Both the position numbers and the translations under genes were made by a program. The notes under the pieces are model-generated. The model was not told the origin of the DNA. It was given only the letters and a program-made list of their open reading frames with translations, and did not search any database. From Comamonadaceae bacterium (GTDB lineage Bacteria; Pseudomonadota; Gammaproteobacteria; Burkholderiales; Rhodocyclaceae), in assembly GCA_029255645.1 (NCBI GenBank), contig JANLJE010000003.1, positions 45,963-109,962 on the forward strand: a DNA stretch of 64,000 bases. Direction: 5' to 3'. This document shows positions 47,341-58,300 of the stretch, piece after piece; positions within the stretch are counted from its first letter, which is position 1; every line of letters starts with the position of its first letter.

Positions 47341-48986
47341 GGGGCGGACAGGTCGAGCCGGGGATCCCGGGCCTGGGTGCTGACATCCAAAAGGCCAAGG
47401 AGGGTATGGAACAGGTTGTCGTGGCTGGCGGGCTTGGTGGCCTCGCGGCGCAGGCAGGCGGTATCGAGCCCGAAACTTTTTGCGTAGCCGCGGGAAAACC
47501 ACATCAGCATCGGCACCCGGGTCTGCTCCCGCGGCGCGATGGCATAGGGCATGCCGTGCAGGTAGAGCCCGTTTTCGCCGAGCGATTCGCCGTGGTCGGA
47601 GACATACAGCAGGGCCGTGTCGTAGCGCGCTTCCTGCGCCTTCAGGAGGTCGATGGTCCGGGCCAGGAAGTGGTCGGTGTAAAGCAGGGCGTTGTCGTAG
47701 CTGTTGCCGATCTGGGCCTGGCTGCACTGGCTCAGGTCGGCCGTGTCGCAGCCCGGGCCGAAGCGCCGGAAGGCTTCCGGATAGCGCTTGTAGTAGGCCG
47801 GCCCGTGATTGCCCAGCTGATGCAGGACGAGCACCAGATTGCCGTGCTGGTCGGCGGCCAGGCGGGGGATGCCGTCGAGCAGGATCTCGTCCAGGCAGCG
47901 CTCCCCGTCGCAGAGCGCCGGGCGCGGCTCGGGGCGCTGCAGTTCGAGGCCGGCGCAAACACCCTTGCAGCCGGACTGGTTGTCGCGCCAGATCACCCGG
48001 AAGCCGGCCCGGGCCAGCACCTGCAAGAGGGATTCGCTACCGCGGATGTCCGCCTCGTCATAGTGCCGCCGGCCCTGCAGGGAGAACATGCAAGGCAGCG
48101 AGACTTCGGTATTGGTGCCGCAACTCGAGACGTCCGTAAAACCGATCACGTCCTGGGCGGCGGTCTCCGGCGTCGTGTCGCGCAGCTTGCCGTCCGGCCC
48201 CGGATGCGGGCCCCAGTTGGCGGCGCGCGCGGTTTCCCCCACCACCAGCACGAACAGCACGGGTTTGTCGCGCCTGGCCCAGGCGGCTCCGGGCGCGGCA
48301 TCGGGGGCGATCGTCTTTTTTGCTACCGGGTTGGCGCGGGCATCCTGGCTCAAGGCCCGGGCCAGGGAATACAGCACGTTGCCGGGGGTGATCAGGTAGC
48401 GCACTTCCTTTTGATTGCGCATCAGGGCGGCGAGATCCTGGTAGGCCAGGGCGAGGCCGGCCACGCCGAGGACGAGGGCGGCCGCAAGGCTCAGGCCCCG
48501 CACCAGCAGGGCCTTGCCGAGGCGGCGGGGGCGGATGTCCACGCGGCTGAGAAACAACAGGGGCAGGGCGAGGTAGAGGGTGAGATGGGGCAGCAGGTCG
48601 AGGGTCAACAGTTCCCGGGCCTCGGCCGGGTCGGTGCGCAGCACGTTTCTGAGCATGTCCGGATCGACATAGATGCCGAACTTCTGCATGTAAAAGCCGG
48701 CGCTGGCGGCCAGGGCCAGGAGCAGGACCAGCAAGGGTTTGATGCTGCGGCGGAAGGCGGGGAGGGCGGCCAGGCCGAAGTGCAAGGCGGTGATCAGCAG
48801 GCCGGTGCCTGCCAGGAAGCGCCAGGTGGCAAGGCTGGCCGGGTCGCGCCCGTGCAGGGCGGCCTGCCAGAAGACGCCGTTGCCGGCCAGGGTAAACCAC
48901 AGGCTGGCGATGAGGAGCAGGGTTTCCTGGCTCCAGGCGAAGCGGGGCAGGCGGGCGGCGGTGACGGCAAGCTTGGATTCGTTCAT
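47328..48986 (-). CDS. eptA: Lipid A phosphoethanolamine transferase EptA
   Basis: 552 residues. Five N-terminal membrane helices (to about residue 185) precede a periplasmic alkaline-phosphatase-fold domain. Zinc and catalytic motifs: VLVVGETARAANW, SSCGTNTEVSLPCMFS (nucleophile Thr293, second Thr) and YVSDHGESLGENGLYLHG. Several paired Cys fit the disulfides of this family. EptA/MCR enzymes add phosphoethanolamine to lipid A and lower binding of cationic antimicrobial peptides. It lies directly downstream of a two-component system. Confidence 0.95.
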   Translation of the reverse strand: MNESKLAVTAARLPRFAWSQETLLLIASLWFTLAGNGVFWQAALHGRDPASLATWRFLAGTGLLITALHFGLAALPAFRRSIKPLLVLLLALAASAGFYMQKFGIYVDPDMLRNVLRTDPAEARELLTLDLLPHLTLYLALPLLFLSRVDIRPRRLGKALLVRGLSLAAALVLGVAGLALAYQDLAALMRNQKEVRYLITPGNVLYSLARALSQDARANPVAKKTIAPDAAPGAAWARRDKPVLFVLVVGETARAANWGPHPGPDGKLRDTTPETAAQDVIGFTDVSSCGTNTEVSLPCMFSLQGRRHYDEADIRGSESLLQVLARAGFRVIWRDNQSGCKGVCAGLELQRPEPRPALCDGERCLDEILLDGIPRLAADQHGNLVLVLHQLGNHGPAYYKRYPEAFRRFGPGCDTADLSQCSQAQIGNSYDNALLYTDHFLARTIDLLKAQEARYDTALLYVSDHGESLGENGLYLHGMPYAIAPREQTRVPMLMWFSRGYAKSFGLDTACLRREATKPASHDNLFHTLLGLLDVSTQARDPRLDLSAPCRS

Positions 48987-49019
48987 GGTGCGGCAGTGTG
49001 GCGGGGCGGGTGTGAGGCT

Positions 49020-50297
49020 TTAGTGAGGAATTTGTGAAGAAATCGTGAGATCGGGGCCGAAATCCACCCAGAACAGGGCGCCTCCTTGCGGGTGGTCGGC
49101 GCCCCCGGCCTGCCAGCCGCTGGCCGTAGAGACGTGCCGCACCAGGGTGAGTCCGAGGCCGTGGCCGGCGCCGGGGCCCTGGCGCTGGAAGCGTTCGAAC
49201 AGGCGCTCCGGGTCGGTGCCGCCCAGGCCCGGGCCGCGATCGCGCACCTCCAGGCGGCTCTCCTCCAGCCGGCACTGCACGGCCGCGCCGCCGCCATGCC
49301 GGATGGCGTTTTCCAGCAAGTTACGGAGCACGAGCTGCAGCAGGGCCGGATCGGCCCAGAGACAGGCCTCCGGCGGCACCCGGTTGTCGAGGGCCGGGAC
49401 ACCGGCGGGGTCGAGGGACTGCCAGCAGGCGTCGATCTCCCGGGCCAGGGCAAGATGCTCCCGTTCCTTGGGTCCGGCGTCCCGGGCGAGGAGGAGCAGG
49501 CTCGTGGCGAGCCGGGTGATGCGGTCGCAGGCGGCGATGATGCGTCTGGCGCGCTGGCGGGCCTTGTCCGGCAGGTCCGGGTTGGCGGCCAGCAGTTCCG
49601 CGTCGCTGCGGATGCCGGCCAGGGGGGTGCGCAGTTCATGGGAGAGGTGGGCATTGAAGGCTTGTTCCCGGGCGAGTAGCTCGTGCTGGCGGGTTTCGGC
49701 CGCGTCCAGGGCCTGGGCCACGGCCAGCAGTTCGCGTTCCATGCCGGGCTGGGCATAGGGCTGGCCGCCGCGGCCCTGGGCCAGGCGCGCCGCGAGGCTC
49801 TCGAGGCCCCGGGTCAGGCGCCCGGCCAGGGCATAGACCAGCACCAGCACCAGGGCGCAGAGGATCAGGGCGCCGGAGAGGATCAGGGTGCTGACGGCCG
49901 TTACCCGGGCGCCGTGTTCCGATTCGTCGTAACGCAGGATGAAACGGGCCCCTCTGGCCTCGCGCACCGCGACGTGGAATTCCCGGGTCCCCAGGAAAAT
50001 CTCGTGGTTGCCGATCGGGAGCCGGGCCAGTTCAGGCGCCAGTCCGGGAGGCGGGGGTTCGCCGGGGCGCAGGCGGTAGAGCTGCATGTTGGGGGTGTTG
50101 GGCAGGGTCAGCCGTTCCGAATCGCCGCTGGCGCGAATGCTGTATTCCAGTTGCTCGGCAAGAATGTCGTCGATGAACTCCGCTTCCATCTCCTCATACA
50201 TCGACAGCAGGGCCAGGGCCTGGCCGGCGATCAGCAGCAGCACCAGCCCCGTCACCGACCAGGCGATCCTGATCCGCATGCTGGGGGGCGGCTTCAT
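49020..50297 (-). CDS. Two-component sensor histidine kinase
   Basis: 425 residues. Two membrane helices (about residues 9-30 and 137-160) enclose a roughly 105-residue periplasmic sensor, then HAMP, a HisKA domain with NAHLSHELRTPLAG, and a HATPase domain (LLENAIRHGG, RDRGPGLGG, GHGLGLTLV). The size and arrangement are those of PmrB/QseC-like kinases. It overlaps the response regulator by ATGA, and eptA starts 33 bp downstream, so it most likely senses envelope stress and controls eptA (inference). Confidence 0.9.
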   Translation of the reverse strand: MKPPPSMRIRIAWSVTGLVLLLIAGQALALLSMYEEMEAEFIDDILAEQLEYSIRASGDSERLTLPNTPNMQLYRLRPGEPPPPGLAPELARLPIGNHEIFLGTREFHVAVREARGARFILRYDESEHGARVTAVSTLILSGALILCALVLVLVYALAGRLTRGLESLAARLAQGRGGQPYAQPGMERELLAVAQALDAAETRQHELLAREQAFNAHLSHELRTPLAGIRSDAELLAANPDLPDKARQRARRIIAACDRITRLATSLLLLARDAGPKEREHLALAREIDACWQSLDPAGVPALDNRVPPEACLWADPALLQLVLRNLLENAIRHGGGAAVQCRLEESRLEVRDRGPGLGGTDPERLFERFQRQGPGAGHGLGLTLVRHVSTASGWQAGGADHPQGGALFWVDFGPDLTISSQIPH

Positions 50298-50965
50298 GGC
50301 GGGCAGACCAGCTTGTAGCCCAGGCCGTGAACATTCGCCACCTGCACGCCGCTGGCTTCGCCCAGGGCCCGGCGCAGGGTGTAGAGGACGCTGCGCAGGT
50401 TGTCGCTCGATTCCTGCTCGCGGCCCCAGATGGCGATTTCCAGCTCGCGGCGGGAGAACACCCGGTTCGGGTGGGAAATGAGTTCGGCAAGGAGCTTCAG
50501 GGCCTTGGGGGGCAGGCGCAGGGGCTGGCCGGCGAGCCGCACTTCCTGGGCGCTGCCATCGTACTCCAGGGGGCCCTGGCGGTAGATCCGGGCCTGGGAC
50601 TGGACCCCGGCGCGGCGGACCAGGGCCGCGAGGCGGACTTCCACCTCCTCCAGGGCAAAGGGTTTGACGAGGTAATCGTCGGCCCCGGCGGCAAAGGCCG
50701 TGAGCTTGTCTTCCAGGGTATCCCGGGCGGTGAGGATGAGCAGGGGCAGGGGATGGCCGGCGGCGCGCAGGCGCCGGGCCAGGCCGATGCCGTCCCCGTC
50801 GGGCAGGTTGCGGTCCAGGATCGCCGCATCAAAGCCGCTGTCTTCGAGCAGCAAGGCGGCGCCCGCCAGGGTGTGGGCGTAGTCGCACTGATGCCCGCGC
50901 GACTCCAGGTACTCATAGAGGTTCTCGGCGAGGGTCCGGTCGTCTTCGACGATGAGGATGCGCAT
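50294..50965 (-). CDS. OmpR-family response regulator
   Basis: 223 residues. Receiver domain with acidic pocket VEDD, phospho-acceptor Asp51 (AAILDRNLPDG) and VKPF Lys, followed by a winged-helix DNA-binding domain (ISHPNRVFSRRELEIAIWG ... VHGLGYKL). It is the first gene of the RR-HK-eptA-PAP2 cassette and reads divergently from recC across a 75 bp gap. It is probably the activator of eptA, PmrA/BasR-like. Confidence 0.92.
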   Translation of the reverse strand: MRILIVEDDRTLAENLYEYLESRGHQCDYAHTLAGAALLLEDSGFDAAILDRNLPDGDGIGLARRLRAAGHPLPLLILTARDTLEDKLTAFAAGADDYLVKPFALEEVEVRLAALVRRAGVQSQARIYRQGPLEYDGSAQEVRLAGQPLRLPPKALKLLAELISHPNRVFSRRELEIAIWGREQESSDNLRSVLYTLRRALGEASGVQVANVHGLGYKLVCPP

Positions 50966-51040
50966 GGAAGGCGTAGAGAAGAAAGGCCCACATTATAGGC
51001 AGCGCCGGCCGGTCATGCCGGCGCAGTACAATGACGTCCC

Positions 51041-54000
51041 ATGCTCCATCTGTTTACCTCCAATCGCTACGAAACCCTCAAGGCCCGCCTGCTGAGGCGG
51101 CTGGCGGATGCGCCTCTGGATCCGTTCCAGTTTCAGGAAGTGATCGTCCCCAGCGCCGCCGTGAAGCGCGACCTGCAGCTCGCCATGGCCCGTGTCTACG
51201 GTGTGGCGGCGGGGGTGGAGTTTCCCTTTCTGGCCCAGTGGCTGTGGGAGCGGATCGCCCAGCTGGTGCCGGTGGAGGCGGTTTCCCCCTTTGCGCCCGA
51301 GCGGGCCTCCTGGCGCTTGTACCGGCTGTTTCAGGACGAGGCCCTGGTTCAGGCGCACCCGCGTCTGGCCGGTTATCTGCAGGAAGCCGATCCGGTGATG
51401 CGTCTGGACCTGGCCCGGCGGGTCGCCACCCTGTTTGAAAACTACATCACCTACCGGCCCGACTGGCTCGAAGCCTGGAGTGCCGGCAAAACCGCCCGCC
51501 TGCCCGGCGCCGGCCCCCGGGAGCGTCAGGATGAAGCCTGGCAGATGGCCCTCTGGCAGCGCTTCATCGCCGGCCTGGGCACGGCGCGCCGCCATCCCTC
51601 CGCCGCCTTCTTCGATGCCCTGGAACGACTGGGACCCGAGGGCGTGGCCAAGGCCGGGCTGCCCCGCGAGGCGCACATTTTCGGCCTCTCCACCCTGCCG
51701 CCCCTGTATTTGAAAGTCCTGACCCGGCTCTCGGCCTGGATCGACATTCACCTGTATCTGGTCAATCCCTGTCAGGACTACTGGTATGAGCTGGTGGCGC
51801 AAAAACGCCAGGCCCGGCTCGCCGCCTCGGGCCAGGGCGAGTATCTCGACGACCGCTATCCGCTCCTTGCCGACTGGGGCCGCCAGACCCAGGCCCTGTT
51901 TGGACTGATCCTTGAAACCGTGGCCGAAGCCAGCGCGGAGGACGAGAATTTCCAGCCTTCCGGCCAGGCCACCCTGCTCGGCCGCTTCCAGGACAGCATC
52001 CTCAAACTGGCGGCGCCGGCGGCGGGGGAATGGCCGCTGCAGCCGGAGGACCGCAGCGTCGAGATCCACGTGGCCCACTCCCTCACCCGGGAGCTGGAAA
52101 TCCTGCACGATCAGCTGCTCGACCGCTTCGAGGCCGACCCGGACCTGGGTCCCGGCGACGTGCTGGTGGCCCTGCCCGACCTGGATGCGGCCGCCCCCCT
52201 GATCGATGCCGTGTTCGGCACCGCCGGCAAACTGCCTTACACCATCACCGGCCAGAAGGCCGTGCAGAGCAATCCCGTGGCCCGCGTGCTGCTGCAACTC
52301 ATGGATCTTGCCGCGCCCCCGGCCCGCCTGCCCGCCAGCCAGGTGTTCGCCTTGCTGCAAGAGCCGCTGGTGGCCGAAGCCCTGGGCCTGGATGAAAGCG
52401 ATCTGGAGCAACTGCATCAGGGCCTGCTCGAAGCGGGCGTGCACTGGGGCCTGGACGGAGCCGGACGCCAGTCGGCCGGCCTGCCGCCGGACCCGCGCCA
52501 CACCTGGCGCGACGCCCTGGCCCGGCTGCTGCTGGGCTACGCCCTGCCCGAGGCGCAGGAGCGGCCCTTTGCCGGCATCGCCCCGGCCGGCGGCCTGAGC
52601 GGTTCCCGGGCCTGGGTGCTGGGCACCTTGTGGCGGGTGCTGGAAAATCTCGCAGCCCTGGGCGAGGTCCTGGCCCGGCCCCAGCCGGCCGCCCGGTGGC
52701 GTGAGCTGTGGCAGGCCCAGCTCGACCTCTGGCTGGGCGAACATCCGGCCGCGCCGGAAGACGCCGAAGCCCTGCGCGTCGTGCTCGCCACCCTGGGGCC
52801 CCTGGCCCAGGCCATGGCCGAAGGGGAGGCAAAGACCCCGATTCCCTGCGCCGCCGCCCGTGCCGCCCTGGAAGATGCGCTCGAAGCCCAGGCCCGGGGC
52901 GGCATGCCGTCCGGCAGCATCACTTTCACCGCCTTGCCCAGCCTGCGCCAGTTGCCCTACCCGCTCATCTGCCTGCTGGGCCTCGACGATGGGGTCTTTC
53001 CCCGTCCCGAGCGGCCTCTGGAATTCGACCTGACGCCCCTGGAAACCCGGCCCGGAGACCGGCAGCGCCGTCAGGACGAACGCAATCTGTTCCTCGACCT
53101 GATCCTTGCCGCCCGGAAGAGCCTCTACCTGAGCTACACCGGCCGCAGCCAGCGGGACGACTCGCCGTTGCCGCCGTCGATCCTGGTGGCGGAACTGCTC
53201 GAATGCCTCTGCCGCGCCACGGGGGCGCCCCCCGAACGCCTGCGCCTCGGCCATCCGCTCCAGGCCTTCTCGCCCCGGTATTTTTCCGGGTCGGAGGATA
53301 AAGATGAACGACGGGTGAGCTATCACGGCCGCTACGCCGCCGCCCTGAACCAGCAGCGCCAGGTGCCGCCGGAAATCCCCGCCTGGAAGGCGGCGGACGA
53401 GGATGAGGATGACGCGGGCGCCCGCCCCGCCCGCCAGCCCCGTTTTTTCAGCGCCCCCCTGGCGGCGGTTCCCCTCGCCAGCATCCGTCTGGCCCAGCTC
53501 CAGGCCTTCTTCCACCACCCGGCCAAGGCCCTGCTGCGCGAACGCCTGGGCCTGAGCCTGCCGGGCACAAAAGCGGAACTGGAAGACGAAGAACCCTTGC
53601 TGCTGGACGGCCTGGAGCGCTACCGGCTCGCCGACCGGCTGTTGCCCGTCGCCCTTGCCGGGGCGGGGCGCGAAGCCCTGCTGGCACTGGCCCGCTCCGG
53701 CCCCGAACTGCCCAGTGGCGCCATCGGCGAGGCCCTGCTCCTGGGCGAAGTGGAAGCCTTGCTGGCCTATGTCCGGGAACTCCAGCCCCGCCTGGCCGGG
53801 CTGGCCGATTCGCCGCTGTCCTGCGACCTGCAGGTGGCCGGCCTCCGGCTGTCCGGCGTCCTGACCCACTGGGGCCCCGCCGGCCTGCTGCGCTACCGCT
53901 GCGCCCGGGCCGGCGTGGCCGATTACCTCGGGGCCTGGCTCGACCATCTGTGTCTGAACGCCCTGGCTCCGACGGGTGTGACGCTGGAGAGCACCCATGT

Positions 54001-54343
54001 GGCGCGCGACAAGGTGTTCCGCTTTTGCCCCGTGGCCGAGCCGCTGCCGCTGCTGGCCGAACTGCTGCAAAGTTACAGGAGCGGCCTGAGCGCGCCCCTG
54101 CCCTTTTATCCCAAAACCGCCTGGGCTTTGCAGACCGGCGGTGCGGGCAAGGCCATGCAGCAATGGCAGGGCGTCCAGCAATGGGCGGGCGAGGGCGATG
54201 ACCCCTGGTGGTCCCTGGCCTTGCGCGGCGAGGCGGAACCCCTGGGCGAGGCGTTTGCTGAACTGGCGCGCCGGCTGCTGCTGCCCTTGCTCACGCATCT
54301 GGACGATCCAGAAATCTCCCGGCCTGAAGAGGCGCATCCATGA
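51041..54343 (+). CDS. recC: Exodeoxyribonuclease V subunit gamma (RecC)
   Basis: 1100 residues, the usual RecC length. Family stretches include the N-terminal [26 protein letters not shown], the AFGLSTLPP-like [16 protein letters not shown] and [29 protein letters not shown] in the inactivated helicase half. RecC recognises Chi and holds the RecBCD complex. A tacaat -10 element lies 9 bp before the ATG, so the leader may be very short. Its stop overlaps the start of the cation transporter gene. Confidence 0.95.
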   Translation: MLHLFTSNRYETLKARLLRRLADAPLDPFQFQEVIVPSAAVKRDLQLAMARVYGVAAGVEFPFLAQWLWERIAQLVPVEAVSPFAPERASWRLYRLFQDEALVQAHPRLAGYLQEADPVMRLDLARRVATLFENYITYRPDWLEAWSAGKTARLPGAGPRERQDEAWQMALWQRFIAGLGTARRHPSAAFFDALERLGPEGVAKAGLPREAHIFGLSTLPPLYLKVLTRLSAWIDIHLYLVNPCQDYWYELVAQKRQARLAASGQGEYLDDRYPLLADWGRQTQALFGLILETVAEASAEDENFQPSGQATLLGRFQDSILKLAAPAAGEWPLQPEDRSVEIHVAHSLTRELEILHDQLLDRFEADPDLGPGDVLVALPDLDAAAPLIDAVFGTAGKLPYTITGQKAVQSNPVARVLLQLMDLAAPPARLPASQVFALLQEPLVAEALGLDESDLEQLHQGLLEAGVHWGLDGAGRQSAGLPPDPRHTWRDALARLLLGYALPEAQERPFAGIAPAGGLSGSRAWVLGTLWRVLENLAALGEVLARPQPAARWRELWQAQLDLWLGEHPAAPEDAEALRVVLATLGPLAQAMAEGEAKTPIPCAAARAALEDALEAQARGGMPSGSITFTALPSLRQLPYPLICLLGLDDGVFPRPERPLEFDLTPLETRPGDRQRRQDERNLFLDLILAARKSLYLSYTGRSQRDDSPLPPSILVAELLECLCRATGAPPERLRLGHPLQAFSPRYFSGSEDKDERRVSYHGRYAAALNQQRQVPPEIPAWKAADEDEDDAGARPARQPRFFSAPLAAVPLASIRLAQLQAFFHHPAKALLRERLGLSLPGTKAELEDEEPLLLDGLERYRLADRLLPVALAGAGREALLALARSGPELPSGAIGEALLLGEVEALLAYVRELQPRLAGLADSPLSCDLQVAGLRLSGVLTHWGPAGLLRYRCARAGVADYLGAWLDHLCLNALAPTGVTLESTHVARDKVFRFCPVAEPLPLLAELLQSYRSGLSAPLPFYPKTAWALQTGGAGKAMQQWQGVQQWAGEGDDPWWSLALRGEAEPLGEAFAELARRLLLPLLTHLDDPEISRPEEAHP

Positions 54344-55242
54344 CGACGCAAACCAACCTCAAACCCTACGCCTGGCTTTCCATTGCCGCCGCCCTGGCCA
54401 CCATCGGCCTGAAAACCTGGGCCTGGTGGCTGACGGCTTCCGTGGGCCTGCTGTCTGACGCCATGGAATCCCTGGTCAATCTGGCCGGGGCCGTGATGGC
54501 CCTGTCGATGCTGCATCTGGCCGCCCAGCCGGCCGATGCAAAACATGCCTACGGGCACAGCAAGGCCGAGTATTTTTCCAGTGCGTTCGAGGGCTTCCTG
54601 ATTCTGGTGGCGGCGCTCAGCATCGCCTGGGCCGGCATCGACCGGCTGCTGCATCCCCGGCCGCTGGAGGCTCTGGGGATCGGTCTGCTGGTGTCGGTCG
54701 TGGCCTCCATCATCAATCTGGTCACGGCGCGCATCCTGCTGAAGGCGGGGCGGCAGCATCATTCCATCACCCTGGAGGCCGATGCCCATCACCTGCTCAC
54801 CGATGTATGGACTTCGGGCGGCGTGATCCTGGGGGTCGGGGCCGTGGCGCTGACCGGCTGGCTCTGGCTGGACCCGGCGCTGGCCCTGCTGGTGGCCGCC
54901 AACATCGTCTGGACCGGGGTGCAACTGCTGCGCCGCTCCGCCGCCGGCCTGATGGATGCGGCCCTGCCGCCGGAGCAGCAGCAGGCCATCGAAGCGGTGC
55001 TGGCCGCCTATCAGCAGCAGGGCATCGGCTTTCATGCCCTGCTGACCCGCCAGGCGGGGTCACGGGTCTTCATCTCGGTGCATGTGCTGGTGCCGGGGCA
55101 CTGGAAGGTGCAGCAAGGCCATGATCAGGTGGAACGGATCGAGGCCGACATCCGCCGGATCATGCCCCGCGCCCATGTGCTGACCCACCTGGAACCCATT
55201 GAAGACCCGCTCTCCCAGGAAGATCTGACGCTGGACCGCTAG
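54340..55242 (+). CDS. Cation diffusion facilitator (CDF) family transporter
   Basis: 300 residues with six membrane helices and a cytosolic ferredoxin-like C-terminal domain. Metal-site motifs: [17 protein letters not shown] in TM2, [17 protein letters not shown] after TM2 and [16 protein letters not shown] in TM5. CDF antiporters export Zn2+, Fe2+, Co2+ or Mn2+ against protons; the site (DxxxS in TM2, HxxxD in TM5) suggests a divalent cation but not which. Its ATG overlaps the recC stop, so it is translated from the recC-recB transcript. Confidence 0.93.
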   Translation: MTTQTNLKPYAWLSIAAALATIGLKTWAWWLTASVGLLSDAMESLVNLAGAVMALSMLHLAAQPADAKHAYGHSKAEYFSSAFEGFLILVAALSIAWAGIDRLLHPRPLEALGIGLLVSVVASIINLVTARILLKAGRQHHSITLEADAHHLLTDVWTSGGVILGVGAVALTGWLWLDPALALLVAANIVWTGVQLLRRSAAGLMDAALPPEQQQAIEAVLAAYQQQGIGFHALLTRQAGSRVFISVHVLVPGHWKVQQGHDQVERIEADIRRIMPRAHVLTHLEPIEDPLSQEDLTLDR

Positions 55243-55398
55243 CACCGGCGCCCCGGTCCTGCCTGCCGGGCAAGGGCGGCAAGAGCGGGCCAAGGCCGGG
55301 CACGGCGATCAGGCCGGCAAGGGAGGGGTGACCCGGATGGTCGGATCCCCCTATACTGCTTTGCCGTTTTCCTTTCTGCCTTGCCCGAGTATGGATTC
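55243..55398. other. 156 bp gap before recB
   Basis: A GC-rich segment with many cggcaag-like half-repeats (gccgggcaagggcggcaag, gccggcaaggg). A ctatactgc -10-like element near 55352 may give recB its own promoter. Confidence 0.5.
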
Positions 55399-58300
55399 AT
55401 GACAGTCAGCCAGCCCCTGGATGTTGACCGCTGCCCCCTGGAGGGCATTGCCCTGATCGAGGCTTCGGCCGGCACGGGCAAGACCTGGGCCATTTGCGGC
55501 CTGGTGCTGCGGTTCCTGGTGGAGCAGGAACGGTCCATCGACCAGGTGCTGGTGGTGACCTTCACCAATGCCGCCACCGCCGAGTTGCGCGAGCGGGTGC
55601 GGGACCGGCTGGTGGAGGTGCTGGCCTGGCTCGAAGATGAAAGTGCAGCACAAGACCCGTTCATTCCCCATTTCGTCGCCAGCCTGGAACACGACAAGGG
55701 CCTGGCGCGGCCCCTGATTCAAGCCCGGCTCAAGGCGGCCCTGACCGCTTTTGACGAAGCCTCGATTTTCACCATCCACGGCTTCTGCCAGCGGGCCCTG
55801 GGGGACAGCCCCTTTGCCGCCGGCCAGCCGTTCGCCCTGGAACTAGGGGATGGCAGCGACCTGATCCGGGAAGTGGTGGCCGACTTCTGGCGCCTCAATA
55901 TCGCCCACGGCGAGCTGCCGCCCGCCTTCATCGCCTGGCTGACTGGCCGGGGTTTCAATCCCGGCCAACTGGAAAGCCTGCTGCACCGCGCCCTGAAAAA
56001 GCCCCTGGCGACGGCCCTCTGGCCGGACGGCCTGGAGGGCCTGCCTCCCCCCGCTACTGCGGATCTGGAACAGGCCTACCAGGAAGCCGCCCATTGCTGG
56101 CAGGCTCAGCACGCAGAAGTGATCGCTCTGCTGCAAAGCCGGCTGGCCGATCTCAAGTATTTCACGGCCGCCGATCTGGACTGCGGCGCCCGGGAATGGG
56201 AGGCCTGCTTTGCCGCCGCCCAGCCCCTCGCCCCCCTGGGAGAACAGGCCGCCTGTTTCCGCCAGTCCGTGCTCACGGGCAAGAAGACCCGGGCCGGCAA
56301 GGCGCCCCCCAGCCATCGGTTCTTCGAACTGGCCGAGCGTTACTGCGCTGCCCGGGACGATCTGGATGCCTTGCTGGAAAACCATAGGCTGGCCCTCTAC
56401 CAGCGCTTCCTGGCCTGGGCCCCGGCCGCCGTGGCCGAGCGCAAGCGGGCCCGGCACCGGGTCGATTTCGACGACCTGCTGCTGAACCTGTACCGGAGCT
56501 TGAGCGGCCCGCGCGGCGAGACCCTGGCCGCCAGCTTGCGGCAGCGCTTCCCGGTGGCCTTGATCGACGAATTCCAGGACACGGACCCCCTGCAGTTTGC
56601 CATTTTCGAGGCCATCTACGGCAGCGGCGCACAGCCGTTATTCATGGTGGGCGACCCGAAGCAGGCCATCTACAGCTTTCGCCAGGCCGACCTGCACACC
56701 TATCTGGCGGCCCGGAAAAAAGCGGCTGCCCACTATCATCTGGACGCCAATCAGCGCTCCACGGCAGGCGTGATCGCCGGCATCAACGGGCTGTTCGGGG
56801 CCAATCCCCGCGCCTTCATGCTGGACGAGCTGGATTTTCTTCCCGCCCGGCGCGGCGAAAAGCCCCTCAAACCCTTCACCGACGCCAGCGGCCTGGCGCG
56901 CAGCCCCTTCCATTTCTGGCAACTGCCCGGCGACGATGAAACCCTGCTGAGCAAGGCCGAAGCCCTGCATAAGGCCGCCGCCGCCAGCGCCGAGGAAATC
57001 GCCCGGCTGCTGGGCGCCGCCCGTCAGGGCCTGGTGAGCCTGGGAGGCCAGCCCCTGAGTCCGGGCCGGGTGGCGGTGCTGGTGCGCACCCACAAGCAGG
57101 GCCGGCTGATGCAGGAGGCCCTGGCCCGGGTCGGGCTGCGCGCCGCCGAAATGGCCCAGGACAGTGTCTTTTCCAGCAATGAAGCCGAGGATCTGGAACG
57201 GCTGCTGCGGGCCCTCCTGGAACCGGCCCGTACCGGCCTGCTCAAGGCCGCTCTGGCGACGCCCCTGGTGGGGCTCGACGCCGCCGCCATCGCCGTGCTG
57301 GGCGAGGACGATGCCGCCCTGGGGGAATGGATCGCCCGTTTCAGCCGCTGGCAGCAGTGCTGGCAGGCCCGGGGCATCGCCGTGGCCCTGGGCGAACTGG
57401 GCGAAGGCCTGAATGTTGCGGCCCGGCTGCTGGGCATGGCCGACGGGGAGCGGCGCCTCACCAATCACTTGCACCTGACCGAACTGCTGCACCAGGCCGA
57501 AGCGGAGCTGGCTCAGCCCGGCCGGCTGCTGCACTGGTTTGCGGCCCAACGGCGCGAGCCGGGAGCGGACGAGGCGGCCCAGCTGCGTCTGGAATCGGAC
57601 CAGGATCTGGTCAACATCGTCACCATCCACAGGGCCAAGGGCCTGGAATACGATCTGGTGTTCTGCCCCTTCCTCTGGGAGGGCGGCATCAACCCCAAGG
57701 GCGACGGCCTGCCCGGCCAGGCTTACCACGATCAGGATCAGCGCCTGGTGCTCGATTACCGGGCCGAAGGCGAGGCCCTGGGCAAGGCCGCGGCCAAGCT
57801 GGAACAGGCGGCGGAACTGCTGCGCCTGTACTACGTGGCCCTGACCCGGCCCGTGCAGCGCTGCTATCTGGTCTGGGGCCCCTACGGCAAAGCCGGCAAA
57901 AATGGCATGAGCCGCACCGAAAGCAGCCGCAGCCTGCTCAACTGGCTGGTGGCGGGGCAGGATATGAGCCCCGAGGCATGGCTGACGGTGGAGGGCCGCA
58001 AACTTCCCGATGCGCTTGCCCTGAACGAGGCCTGGCAGGGCCTGATCCGCAGCCTCGAAGCGTGCTCCGAAGCCCTGCCCGAGCCGGGCCGGCATGTCCT
58101 GGCCGCAACCACCGCCAGCGGCCGTTACCAGGCCCGGGAAGCCCGGCGCCACCTGCGCCCCAACTGGCGCATCGACAGTTTCTCGAGCCTGCTGCGGGGC
58201 ACCCGCCTGCCCGATCATGACGGCAGCGACCACGATGCCCTGGTGCCTTGGGTGCCGCCTGGGGCCGACGGCGAACCGCCCGCCGGCGCGGCGAGCGTGG

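Noticed and set aside
50993-54337. 1114-residue minus-strand ORF opposite recC
   Set aside because: Antisense shadow of recC with low-complexity Gly/Gln/Ala content.
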